Positions 25,426 to 33,627 of a stretch of DNA of 64,000 nucleotides are shown piece by piece (within the stretch, counting starts at the first letter, position 1; the number at the start of each line of letters is the position of its first letter). The notes below the pieces were generated by a model. It saw only the letters and a program-made list of their open reading frames with translations. It made no database searches and was not told the DNA's origin. Where the stretch lies: positions 1 through 64,000 of the forward strand of contig NZ_VDND01000003.1 of NCBI RefSeq assembly GCF_007665395.1, in the 5' to 3' direction. Made by a program: the position numbers and the translations under genes. The DNA comes from Pseudomonas oryzihabitans (lineage in GTDB: Bacteria; Pseudomonadota; Gammaproteobacteria; Pseudomonadales; Pseudomonadaceae).

Positions 25426-25443
25426 ATGGAGCGGCCGCGAGGC

Positions 25444-26895
25444 TCAGGCCTGCCCCGGCGGTTGCTTGTCCACGGTCAGCGGCGCGTCGCTGGCGAGGAA
25501 CTCCTTGGCCTCCTCTTCGCTGGCCACCGAGGGTGGCGAGCCGCGCAGGGGTTTGCCGGCGGTCTCGCGCACGGTGAGCATGGTCAGGATGCCGATCACC
25601 GCGGCGACCATCAGGTAGTAGGCCGGCACCAGCGGGTCACCGGTCTTCTCCACCAGCCAGGCGGTGACCAGCGGGGTGGTTCCGCCGAACAGCGACACTG
25701 AGATGTTGAAGGCGATGGACAGGGCGCTATAGCGGATCGGGGTGTAGAACAGCGCCGGCAGGGTCGAGGGCATGGTGCTGGTGAAGCAGGCCAGGGCGAT
25801 GCCCAGCAGCATCAGGCCGAGGAAGATCAGCCAGTCCTCGCCGCTGCCGATCAGCTTGAGGCAGGGGATCGCCAGGACCAGGATCGCCAGGCAGGCACCG
25901 ATGATCATCGGCTTGCGGCCCAGGTGGTCGCTGAAGAAACCACCGAGGATGTTGAGCGGCATCATCACCACCATGACGATGAGGATCAGCAGCAGGCCCT
26001 TGGTCTCGGCATAACCCATGGTCACGGCCAGGTAGCTGGGCATGTAGGTCAGCAGCATGTAGTCGGTGACGTTGAACACCAGCACCAGGCCGATGCACTT
26101 GAGCAAGGCCACGCGGTGCAGGGTGAACAGCTCGCGCAGGCTGTGCGCCGGGCTGTCCGCCGCCTTGCCTTCGTTGGCCTCGGCATGGGCCTTGAACGCC
26201 GGCGTTTCTTCCAGTTTCAGGCGCATGTAGAGACCGAGCAGGCCGAGTGGCCCGGCGATGAAGAAGGGCACCCGCCAGCCCCAGTCCAGCAACTGTTCCT
26301 GGGTCAGCGCCGCGGTAAGGGCGGTGACCGTCCCGGCCCCGGCGATGTAGCCGGCCAGGGTACCGAACTCCAGCCAGCTGCCCATGCGCCCGCGGGTCTT
26401 GTCGGTGGCGTATTCGGCGATGAAGGTCGCCGCCCCCCCGTATTCACCGCCGGTGGAGAAGCCCTGCACCACCCGGGCGAGCAGCAGCAGGGCCGGCGCC
26501 CAGATGCCGATGCTCTCGTAGCTGGGGATCAGGCCGATGCTGAAGGTGCCCAGGGCCATCATGATCATGGTGAGCGCCAGGATCTTCTGGCGGCCGTATT
26601 TGTCGCCCAGCGGGCCGAACACGATGCCGCCGAGCGGGCGCACCAGGAAGGCCACGGTAAAGGTGGCGAAGGTGGCGATCAGCTGGGCCGCGGCATTGCC
26701 ATCGGGGAAGAAGACCTTGCCCAGGGTCACGGCCAGGTAGCCATAGACGCCGAAGTCGAACCATTCCATGGCGTTGCCCAGGGCGGCGGCGCCGACGGCG
26801 CGCTTGACCAGGGAATTGTCCACGATGGTGAGGTCGTCCGGCTTAACCTCGTGACGACGCTTGAACCAGCCGACGTGATGATGGTGTTTCGACAT
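25444..26895 (-). CDS. MHS-family MFS transporter, ProP-like
   Basis: 483 residues, 12 membrane helices. GNAMEWFDFGVYGY near the first helix and PLGGIVFGPLGDKYGRQKIL (loop 2-3) are signatures of the metabolite:H+ symporter family; ARVVQGFSTGGEYGGA is typical of ProP-like proteins. Likely substrate proline, betaine or a related solute. The ATG at 26895 has an AAGGAGG site. The N-terminus carries four consecutive histidines (MSKHHHHVGW). Unlike E. coli ProP it lacks a long C-terminal coiled coil. Divergent from the aldo/keto reductase gene. Confidence 0.88.
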   Translation of the reverse strand: MSKHHHHVGWFKRRHEVKPDDLTIVDNSLVKRAVGAAALGNAMEWFDFGVYGYLAVTLGKVFFPDGNAAAQLIATFATFTVAFLVRPLGGIVFGPLGDKYGRQKILALTMIMMALGTFSIGLIPSYESIGIWAPALLLLARVVQGFSTGGEYGGAATFIAEYATDKTRGRMGSWLEFGTLAGYIAGAGTVTALTAALTQEQLLDWGWRVPFFIAGPLGLLGLYMRLKLEETPAFKAHAEANEGKAADSPAHSLRELFTLHRVALLKCIGLVLVFNVTDYMLLTYMPSYLAVTMGYAETKGLLLILIVMVVMMPLNILGGFFSDHLGRKPMIIGACLAILVLAIPCLKLIGSGEDWLIFLGLMLLGIALACFTSTMPSTLPALFYTPIRYSALSIAFNISVSLFGGTTPLVTAWLVEKTGDPLVPAYYLMVAAVIGILTMLTVRETAGKPLRGSPPSVASEEEAKEFLASDAPLTVDKQPPGQA

Positions 26896-27022
26896 GTGTT
26901 TTCCTCCTTGCGTGGGGCCATAGACCCGAGCAACCCGCTGTAAGTGCGATTCCTGTGCGGTTGAAACTTGCCCGCCGCGCCTGGAGTCGACCCCTTGGTT
27001 ACGAAAAATCCGTGGAGGCACC

Positions 27023-28099
27023 ATGCACTATCGTCCGCTCGGCCATTCCGGCCTGCTGGTTTCCCAACTCGCCCTCGGCACCCTGCAGGTGGGCGGTCGC
27101 GAGGGCTTCGAGAAGTGCGGCGGCATCGACCTGCGCACCCTGCGCCGGCTGTTCGACATCGCCTTCGAGGCCGGCGTCAACCTGGTGGATACCGCCGACC
27201 TCTATTCCTATGGCCTGGCCGAGGAGCTCGTCGGCCAGGCGCTGGGCGACAAGCGCGACAGCATCCTGCTGGCGTCCAAGGGGCGCAGCGCCATGAGCGA
27301 CGATCCCAACGACAGCGGCGCCTCGCGCTACCACCTGATCCGTGCCTGCGAGAACAGCCTGCGCCGCCTGGGCACCGACCACCTGGATCTCTACCAGCTG
27401 CACAACTGGGACGGCGTCACCCCCATCGAAGAGACGCTGGAAGCCATGACGCAGCTGGTGCAGAGCGGCAAGGTGCGTTACTTCGGCACCAGCAACTACA
27501 CTGGCTGGCAGATGATGAAGACCCTCGGCAAGGCCGAGCTGCATGGCTTCAGCAAACCGGTCAGCCAGCAGATCTACTACACCCCGGAATCCCGCGAGGC
27601 GGAGTACGAGCTGCTGCCGCTGGCGCTCGACCAGGACATCGGCACCCTGGTCTGGGGTCCCATGGGCGAAGGCCTGTTGACCGGCTCGACCCGGCGCGGC
27701 AAGCCGGCGCCCAAGGACACCCGCCAGGGCAGCGGCTGGCCCGAGCCCTATGTGCACGATTCCGAGCGCGCCCTGGACATCATCGAGACCCTGGCGGCGG
27801 TGGGCGATGCCCATGGCGTCTCGGTGGCCCAGGTCTGCCTGGCCTGGCTCAAGGACCGGCCGGGCATCACCGGCCTGATCGTCGGCGCGCGCAACGAAGC
27901 CCAGCTGCACGACAACCTGGCGGCCATGGAGCTGGTGCTGACCGCCGAGGAGTCCGCGCAGATCGAGGCGGCGACCCGCCGCGAGCCGCTGTATCCCTAC
28001 TGGCACCGCATCGTCGCCGGGATGGATCGGCTGGACCCGGCCGAGCAGCCGTTCCTGGCCGAGCAGCGCCAGACCCTGGAACGGCGCCGCGACAAGTAG
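27023..28099 (+). CDS. Aldo/keto reductase
   Basis: 358 residues, TIM-barrel AKR family. NLVDTADLYSYGLAEELVG carries the catalytic Asp and Tyr, LLASKG the Lys, and YQLHNWD the His. FGTSNYTGWQ and VGARNEAQLHDNLAA match the NADPH-binding part. It probably reduces small aldehydes or ketones. ATG 27023 follows GTGGAGGCACC. It shares a 127-base divergent region with the transporter gene. Confidence 0.92.
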   Translation: MHYRPLGHSGLLVSQLALGTLQVGGREGFEKCGGIDLRTLRRLFDIAFEAGVNLVDTADLYSYGLAEELVGQALGDKRDSILLASKGRSAMSDDPNDSGASRYHLIRACENSLRRLGTDHLDLYQLHNWDGVTPIEETLEAMTQLVQSGKVRYFGTSNYTGWQMMKTLGKAELHGFSKPVSQQIYYTPESREAEYELLPLALDQDIGTLVWGPMGEGLLTGSTRRGKPAPKDTRQGSGWPEPYVHDSERALDIIETLAAVGDAHGVSVAQVCLAWLKDRPGITGLIVGARNEAQLHDNLAAMELVLTAEESAQIEAATRREPLYPYWHRIVAGMDRLDPAEQPFLAEQRQTLERRRDK

Positions 28100-28166
28100 T
28101 CCGGCGGATGACGGTCGGGGCCTCGGCTTGAGGTAATCTGGGCGCTCTTCCTCGAGGAACCGCGCG

Positions 28167-29141
28167 ATGAAATCGCCTGCCGTCCTGTTCGCGCTCGCCC
28201 TGCTCGGCCTCGCGCTGGGTAGCACCACCCCCGCCTGGGCCGATGGCGACATGCGCCTGGGCGGCGGCTACACGACGCCGCCCGCCGGCAGCGCACCACC
28301 ACCGGCCCCAGCGCCGCCGTCCGCGCCTGGCAGAGGCTGGCAGGGCGGTGGCCCGGGTAGTTGGAATGGCGGGCCTCCCGGGCGTGGCGAGGCGCCAGGG
28401 CGGGGCAACGGCCCGGCCCTGGACCGTTGGGAACGCAACGACCGTCCGCCGCAACCCGGCAACCAGCCGGCCTGGCAGGACCGCCCCGTCCCGCCGCCCC
28501 GTCCGGGCTACGGCATGCCGCCGCCCGGTCAGCCGGATCGCGGCTATCCGCGGCCGGGTCCCGATCAGGATTCGCGCTGGTCGAATGTACGGCCGGGCTG
28601 GGGTGCCCATCCGCAATGGCGCCCCGGTTTCGAGGTACCCGGGGTGCCCGCCGGCTTCACGCGCATCTGGTACCGGGATAGCCAGTACTACTATGCCGAC
28701 GGCTACTGGTATCGCCCCCAGGGCCCGCGCTATGTGGTGACGCTGCCGCCCACCGGTGTGCGGGTCAGCGTCCTGCCGGCCTTCGCCGAGACGCTGTGGA
28801 TGGGCGGCACCACCTATTACTTCGCTGCGGGCAGCTACTACCGCACCGATCCGGGTGGCGGTTTCGTCACCGTCGCCGATCCCACCGTCGCCGCGGTACC
28901 GACCACCTCCGCCGCGCCCGCTGGGGGCGGCTACGACGCCTATGACGTCACCGCCTATCCGCTGCAGGGGCAGCCGCCGGAGCGCTACGCCCAGGACAGA
29001 TACGACTGTCGTCGTTACGCCGCCGGCAGCTCGGGCTTCGATCCCGAGCGACCCGGAACGGTCGCCGATCCCTACCTCAGCCAGCGCTTCCGCCAGGCCC
29101 TGGCCGCTTGCCTGGCAGGGCGCGGGTATCGGGTGGAGTAG
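28167..29141 (+). CDS. Secreted proline/glycine-rich protein (DUF6515-like)
   Basis: 324 residues. A signal peptide (to ..TTPAWA, about 26 residues) is followed by a low-complexity Pro/Gly/Arg-rich region (about 30-160). A tyrosine-rich domain follows with RIWYRDSQYYYADGYWYR and TTYYFAAGSYYRTD repeats, as in DUF6515 proteins. The C-terminus has two cysteines (YDCRRYA and AACLAGRGY) that could pair. Probably periplasmic or surface; function unknown. It ends 13 bases before the convergent methyltransferase gene. Confidence 0.82.
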   Translation: MKSPAVLFALALLGLALGSTTPAWADGDMRLGGGYTTPPAGSAPPPAPAPPSAPGRGWQGGGPGSWNGGPPGRGEAPGRGNGPALDRWERNDRPPQPGNQPAWQDRPVPPPRPGYGMPPPGQPDRGYPRPGPDQDSRWSNVRPGWGAHPQWRPGFEVPGVPAGFTRIWYRDSQYYYADGYWYRPQGPRYVVTLPPTGVRVSVLPAFAETLWMGGTTYYFAAGSYYRTDPGGGFVTVADPTVAAVPTTSAAPAGGGYDAYDVTAYPLQGQPPERYAQDRYDCRRYAAGSSGFDPERPGTVADPYLSQRFRQALAACLAGRGYRVE

Positions 29142-29154
29142 GGCGGCGCCAGCG

Positions 29155-29838
29155 CTACTCGTTGGTCAGCTGCACCAGGGTGAAGAGCCCGAAGGGCGGC
29201 ACGCTGCTGCGACTGGCGCGGCGCAGGTCATCGCGGGAGAGGATGGAGGCCATGGCGAAGTCCGGATGCCAGCCCAGCTTGCGCGATGCCGGCGCCAGGG
29301 CCTTTTCCGCCAGCAGGCGCAGGCCTTGGTCGGCCTGGAAGTGATTGACCAGCAGCAGGTGGCCGCCCGGCTTCACCACGCGTCGCATCTCCTGCATCAG
29401 CTTGCGCGGATTGGGCACCACGGAGGCCACGAACATGGCCACGGCGATATCGAAGGAGCCGGTGGGCAAGCCGGTGTCCTCGGCATTGGCTTCGAGCAGG
29501 GCTTCCACGGTGGTGATGTCGTCGCGGGCGACACGCTCCCGGGCCTTGGCCAGCATGTCCGGGGACAGGTCGATCCCGGTGACCCGCTTGTCCGCGCCGT
29601 AATGGGGGAGGGCGAGGCCCGTGCCCACGCCGACCTCCAGCACCCGGGTGCCGGCCAGGGCATTGACCGCCGCCACCGCCCGCTTGCGTCCGGGCGCCGA
29701 GACGCCTCCGAACACCCGATCATAGACATTGGCCCAGCGCCGGTAGGCGGAAATGATGGCGGCATTGTCCAGGGCGGAATGGGGCGCGGAGGTTTCGGCG
29801 GTATTCAGCGAATAATCGATTTTCTTCGAGTCGTGCAT
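29155..29838 (-). CDS. pmtA: Class I SAM methyltransferase, PmtA-like phospholipid N-methyltransferase
   Basis: 227 residues. SAM motif I VLEVGVGTGLALPHY (about 67-81), motif II GIDLSPDML, then VASVVPNPRKLMQEMRRVVKPGG. The N-terminal AYRRWANVYDRVFGG and overall length fit bacterial phosphatidylethanolamine N-methyltransferase PmtA, which makes phosphatidylcholine. ATG 29838 has AAGG about 10 bases upstream; a longer frame to 29889 is less likely. The symbol is assigned by similarity only. Confidence 0.75.
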   Translation of the reverse strand: MHDSKKIDYSLNTAETSAPHSALDNAAIISAYRRWANVYDRVFGGVSAPGRKRAVAAVNALAGTRVLEVGVGTGLALPHYGADKRVTGIDLSPDMLAKARERVARDDITTVEALLEANAEDTGLPTGSFDIAVAMFVASVVPNPRKLMQEMRRVVKPGGHLLLVNHFQADQGLRLLAEKALAPASRKLGWHPDFAMASILSRDDLRRASRSSVPPFGLFTLVQLTNE

Positions 29839-31045
29839 AGCGGCCTTGTCATTATCGGTAGATGAAAGCTGAGGCAGTAGAGCCTTCACTTGGCGCGGTG
29901 CTCGTGAGTGAACAGTAAAGGCGATTAGCGCGATGGCATCCGTTTCGCTATTTCGTCGGGGCTGCTTGGTCAGGCCGGGTAGCCCGCCGCAGCCCCCGGT
30001 TGTTCAGGGCTGCGAGCCGGGTGGGGCAGATACGGACCCAGGGATGGCTTTCTTTTAAAACAATTGCCAAGTGTTTGGCTAGTTGTAACGACTGTCGTTT
30101 TCCATGAATGAGAAGTTGATGTCTGTCATTGTTTTTTGATTGTTCGTTCTTTCAATTAAAAACTAAGTGTTATTGGTTTTATTGTTCGTTCAATCAAGTT
30201 TTATATTGAGCGCAGCCGGAGCGCGGCTGTTCGATAACGATGGAGTTGGCGATTGACCACACTCGGCGCGCCGAGAGGCCTCTGGGCGTATCGCCCACAC
30301 GCGGCAGGCAGGACGCCTTGAGGTGGCTTGGCAAGGGAGAACGGAGCCGTGAGGCAGGGTCGGGTTGCCGCCGTCGGCGAATCACCGCGCAGCGGGCTGG
30401 GGCAAGGCCAATGGATAGCTGGCTTTATTTACCTTTTCCAAGCAAATCCCTGGGCTCCGTCATCCGCGGATAGCCGCTGCACGGCAGCGTCCAGTCATCC
30501 CGTCCAGACCGCCGCATATCCTGCCATGGCTGACTTCTGGCCGGCCCTGGCGCAGCATGGCCGCTATTCCGCTGGACACAAGGCAGACTAGGCGTAAAGA
30601 AGGCTGCGGGCTTTACTCTTACCTTAAGGCTAAGAATCAAGGCTGTGTTGCCCGAGGCGACCCTGCAGGGCGCTGCCCTCGACCGCGGAGTATGGCGCCC
30701 GGTGGTGAGCCTGCTGACGTGGCCTTGCAGGCCATGGCAGGAGCGCCGTCCGCCATCGGGTGTTGCCCTCCGGTGGCGAGTCGGGCGCTGGCTGAGTTGT
30801 CCAGCCGGATACAAGGCGCGGCCAGCACACCGATCATCATGCTTTAGGGGCCGACCATCACGCGTTGGCTGACTTGCGTCCGCCTTGGACGCAGCATGGT
30901 AGGGGCATTACGTTAGCGGAACGCGCCCGAGCTCGCTGCTGCGGGTCGCTACGCTGTTGTCTGAATGCTCAAGGACGATGACTGAGCGCTGTCTCGCTGC
31001 GGAATGGGATTCCGAGCTTGCGCTCTTCGCCTGGGTACTCCGTTC
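29839..31045. other. 1.2-kb gene-free stretch with an AT-rich island
   Basis: No frame here has plausible codon use or known similarity. About 30045-30215 is strongly AT-rich, unlike the surroundings, and contains an 11-base direct repeat ATTGTTCGTTC at 30140-30150 and 30182-30192 (42 bases apart). The remaining 800 bases are GC-rich and unremarkable; they should include the promoter of the minor-pilin operon, which I could not pinpoint. Confidence 0.6.
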
Positions 31046-31543
31046 ATGAAAAGATCGTCGTTCCGTCCGATCCAAGGCTTCACCCTGATCGAGATGTTGG
31101 TGGTAGTGGCCTTGCTGGGCATTTTCCTGGCCATGGCCGCTCCCAACTTCGCCAGTCTGATTCGCTCCAATCGGGTCCAGGCCGCTGCCGATGAACTGGC
31201 AGGGGTGCTGCAATATGCCCGTGGCGAGGCCATCACCCGCGGCGTGACCGTCACCTTGACCGCCAGCAGTGCCACCGACTGGAATGCCGGCTTCACCCTT
31301 TCGGCTGCAGGTAAGACACTCAGGCGCATCGACGCCGGTGGGCTGCAGAGCGGCGTGACGGTGAGTTCCGGCGCCGCTCAGGCGAGCTTCGGTGCGACCG
31401 GTACCAGTGGGGCCACGACCAGTCAGTGCTTCACCCTCTGCGCCAGCGACCAGTCAGGGCAATGCCGCTTCGTCGGCGTCAGCGTGACCGGACGCATCAC
31501 CCAGCCTTCCGCGGATCGGCCGCAGACGGGGGAGTGTTCGTGA
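31046..31543 (+). CDS. fimT: Type IV pilus minor pilin, GspH/FimT/FimU family
   Basis: 165 residues. Short basic leader ending in G and then FTLIEMLVVVALLGIFLAMAAPNF, the class III prepilin signal cut by PilD before Phe with Glu5 intact. A GspH-like C-terminal domain has four cysteines. First gene of the minor-pilin operon; FimU and FimT are too alike to separate by eye. ATG 31046 starts the leader; the stop overlaps pilV by four bases (GTGA). Confidence 0.85.
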   Translation: MKRSSFRPIQGFTLIEMLVVVALLGIFLAMAAPNFASLIRSNRVQAAADELAGVLQYARGEAITRGVTVTLTASSATDWNAGFTLSAAGKTLRRIDAGGLQSGVTVSSGAAQASFGATGTSGATTSQCFTLCASDQSGQCRFVGVSVTGRITQPSADRPQTGECS

Positions 31544-32067
31544 GGCGTCGCGCGCAGGGCTTCAGCATGATCGAGGTGTTGGTCAGCGTCGTGCTGATCT
31601 GCGTCGGCCTGCTGGGCGTTGCCGCGCTCCAGAGCAAGGCGGTGCCCTTTACCCAGGACTCGGTACAGCGCAACAGCGCCATGATGTTGGCCAACGATCT
31701 CCTCGAACTCGTTCGCGCCAACCCCGGGGCGGTCGCCAGCTACCTCAAGGCGCCCGGTAGCGCCTTCGCCAGTGCTCCCGCCAGCTGCCGGCCGACACCG
31801 ACCGCGGCAGCCGACCAGCTCGCCTGCTGGGCGGCCCAGGCCAGCGCCGTGCTGCCCGGGGCAACGGACCTGCTGACCAATTCTTTCTATGTGTGCCAGA
31901 ACGCGACCCCGGGTCCCACGGGGGCAGCCTCGTCCTGTAGCGGCGGCGACTACCTGGAGATCCAGGTAGCCTGGACCGCGCCGCTCGACAGTTGCCTGGA
32001 TGCCGGGACCCCGACCGGAAACGGTACCGCTTCCATCTGCACCTACCGTCTGCGAACCCGACTCTGA
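31540..32067 (+). CDS. pilV: Type IV pilus minor pilin PilV
   Basis: 175 residues. GTG 31540 gives a short leader (VRRRAQG) and FSMIEVLVSVVLICVGLLGVAALQ, a prepilin helix of the PilV type. The rest contains six or so cysteines. It is part of the PilV-PilW-PilX-FimU priming complex that starts pilus assembly and brings PilY1 to the tip. Start overlaps the fimT stop. Confidence 0.88.
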   Translation: MRRRAQGFSMIEVLVSVVLICVGLLGVAALQSKAVPFTQDSVQRNSAMMLANDLLELVRANPGAVASYLKAPGSAFASAPASCRPTPTAAADQLACWAAQASAVLPGATDLLTNSFYVCQNATPGPTGAASSCSGGDYLEIQVAWTAPLDSCLDAGTPTGNGTASICTYRLRTRL

Positions 32068-32076
32068 AGGCCGCTC

Positions 32077-32988
32077 ATGCTCAACCGCTTCGTGACCTTA
32101 TCGGCCCGGCAACGGGGACTCTCCATCGTCGAGCTGATGGTGGCCCTGGCGATCAGCAGCTTTCTGATCCTGGGCGTCACCCAGCTCTACATCAACAACA
32201 AGAAAACCTACCTGTTCCAGCAGAGCCAGGAGCTCAACCAGGAAAATGGTCGCTTCGCCCTGGCCTTGCTCAGCCAGGAGCTGGCCAAGGCGGGCTATCG
32301 GCGCCGGCCGGACATTGCGGTCACCCAGGATTTCCCGGCCGACAGCGGTAGCACGACGGCCGGCAACGCCCTCGGTTGCAACTTCGCGGCGGGCGCGGCG
32401 GTGATCGGCGATGCCACCAGTATCTGTATCCGCTATCAGGCGCGCGACGCGCGCGAAACCGATTGTCGCGGCCAGGTGCTCAGCGCCCAGTCGACCACCC
32501 TGGCCAACAATGCCGATGCGCCCTATGAATACTCGACCACCAGCCAGAACGCGGTGGTCGTCGAGCGTTTTTCCCTGGCCGCGGATAGCAACTTCACCAC
32601 GGGCGCGGCCAGCGAGCGTCCTGGTGCCCTGGTCTGTGCCAGCAATCTGCTGGCCTGCGGCAATGGGGTCTGCACCCGGGTCAACGGTGATACCGGTACC
32701 GCGCAGCTGATCGGTGGCGTCCGGGATCTGCGCTTCGACTATGGCGTGGGTACGGAGAAAAACGTTTCTTCCTATACCCTCACGCCGTCCGTCAGTACGG
32801 CCAACCTGATCCGCGCCGTGCGCTACTCGGCGTTGATGCAGTCGACCGGCCAGGGCTTGAGGGACAGCACCGATACACCGCCGGTCCTGGGCCAGTGGAA
32901 TCAGCTCTACGCCACCACCTTCACTGGCAACGCCTACCTCTACCAGATCGCCCAGGACACCATCACGCTCAGGAATCTGATGCCATGA
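32077..32988 (+). CDS. pilW: Type IV pilus minor pilin PilW
   Basis: 303 residues. Leader MLNRFVTLSARQRG then LSIVELMVALAISSFLILGVTQLY, a prepilin helix with Glu5. Long C-terminal domain with about eight cysteines, in the usual size range for PilW. An ATGA overlap links it to pilX. Confidence 0.88.
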   Translation: MLNRFVTLSARQRGLSIVELMVALAISSFLILGVTQLYINNKKTYLFQQSQELNQENGRFALALLSQELAKAGYRRRPDIAVTQDFPADSGSTTAGNALGCNFAAGAAVIGDATSICIRYQARDARETDCRGQVLSAQSTTLANNADAPYEYSTTSQNAVVVERFSLAADSNFTTGAASERPGALVCASNLLACGNGVCTRVNGDTGTAQLIGGVRDLRFDYGVGTEKNVSSYTLTPSVSTANLIRAVRYSALMQSTGQGLRDSTDTPPVLGQWNQLYATTFTGNAYLYQIAQDTITLRNLMP

Positions 32989-33608
32989 CCGCCTATCGAC
33001 GCCTGCCCGGACACCGACAACGCGGCGCGTCGTTGTTGATCGCGCTGGTCCTGCTGCTGTTGCTGACGATCCTGGCGCTGACCAGCCTGCGTGGCGTCAC
33101 CCTGGAGTCGCGGGTGATGGGTAACATCAAGCAGCAGCGCACCCTGCAGAGTGCCGCGGAGACCGCCCTGAGGGCGGGCGAGGGCGTGGTCGGCAAGGCC
33201 GTCGTCGCCCCGGATCTGTCGAGTGCCTGCAGCCTGACCTTCTGCATGCCCTATCAACTGCGCAACAACGCCTATCTGAACACCGCGGGTGCTGCCCTGG
33301 GTAGTGAGACGATCGGCAATCGCAGCGTGCCCCTGGGCTATATGACGCCGCTGTTCCGCAACGGCGACCCCAGTGCCGCGCTGGACGGCTACAACATCCT
33401 GAATACCGGCATCACGGCGGAAACGCCCAATGCCCGCTGGTACGTGGTCGATCTGGGCCCGCTCGATACCGGTAGCGAAAACAACTGCGCCCTGACGGGG
33501 TGCGGTACCCGCTACTACGAGGTCGATAGCTGCGCCGGTGCGGGCTGCGCGAGTTCACAAGACGGCCAACGGATCACCCTGAGATCCGTCATGGCGAAAT
33601 CCTTCTGA
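32985..33608 (+). CDS. pilX: Type IV pilus assembly protein PilX
   Basis: 207 residues. MTAYRRLPGHRQRG leader then ASLLIALVLLLLLTILALTSLRG and TLESRVMGNIKQQ, the characteristic PilX N-terminus. It lacks the usual Glu5 (Ile/Ala there), as is normal for PilX/GspK-like pilins at the tip. ATG 32985 overlaps the pilW stop by four bases. A 19-base gap separates it from pilY1. Confidence 0.88.
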   Translation: MTAYRRLPGHRQRGASLLIALVLLLLLTILALTSLRGVTLESRVMGNIKQQRTLQSAAETALRAGEGVVGKAVVAPDLSSACSLTFCMPYQLRNNAYLNTAGAALGSETIGNRSVPLGYMTPLFRNGDPSAALDGYNILNTGITAETPNARWYVVDLGPLDTGSENNCALTGCGTRYYEVDSCAGAGCASSQDGQRITLRSVMAKSF

Positions 33609-33627
33609 TCGACCGGAGACGCTATCC

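Noticed and set aside
30194..30872. Short frames between the methyltransferase and pilus genes
   Set aside because: Arginine-rich, no ribosome site, no similarity; treated as non-coding.
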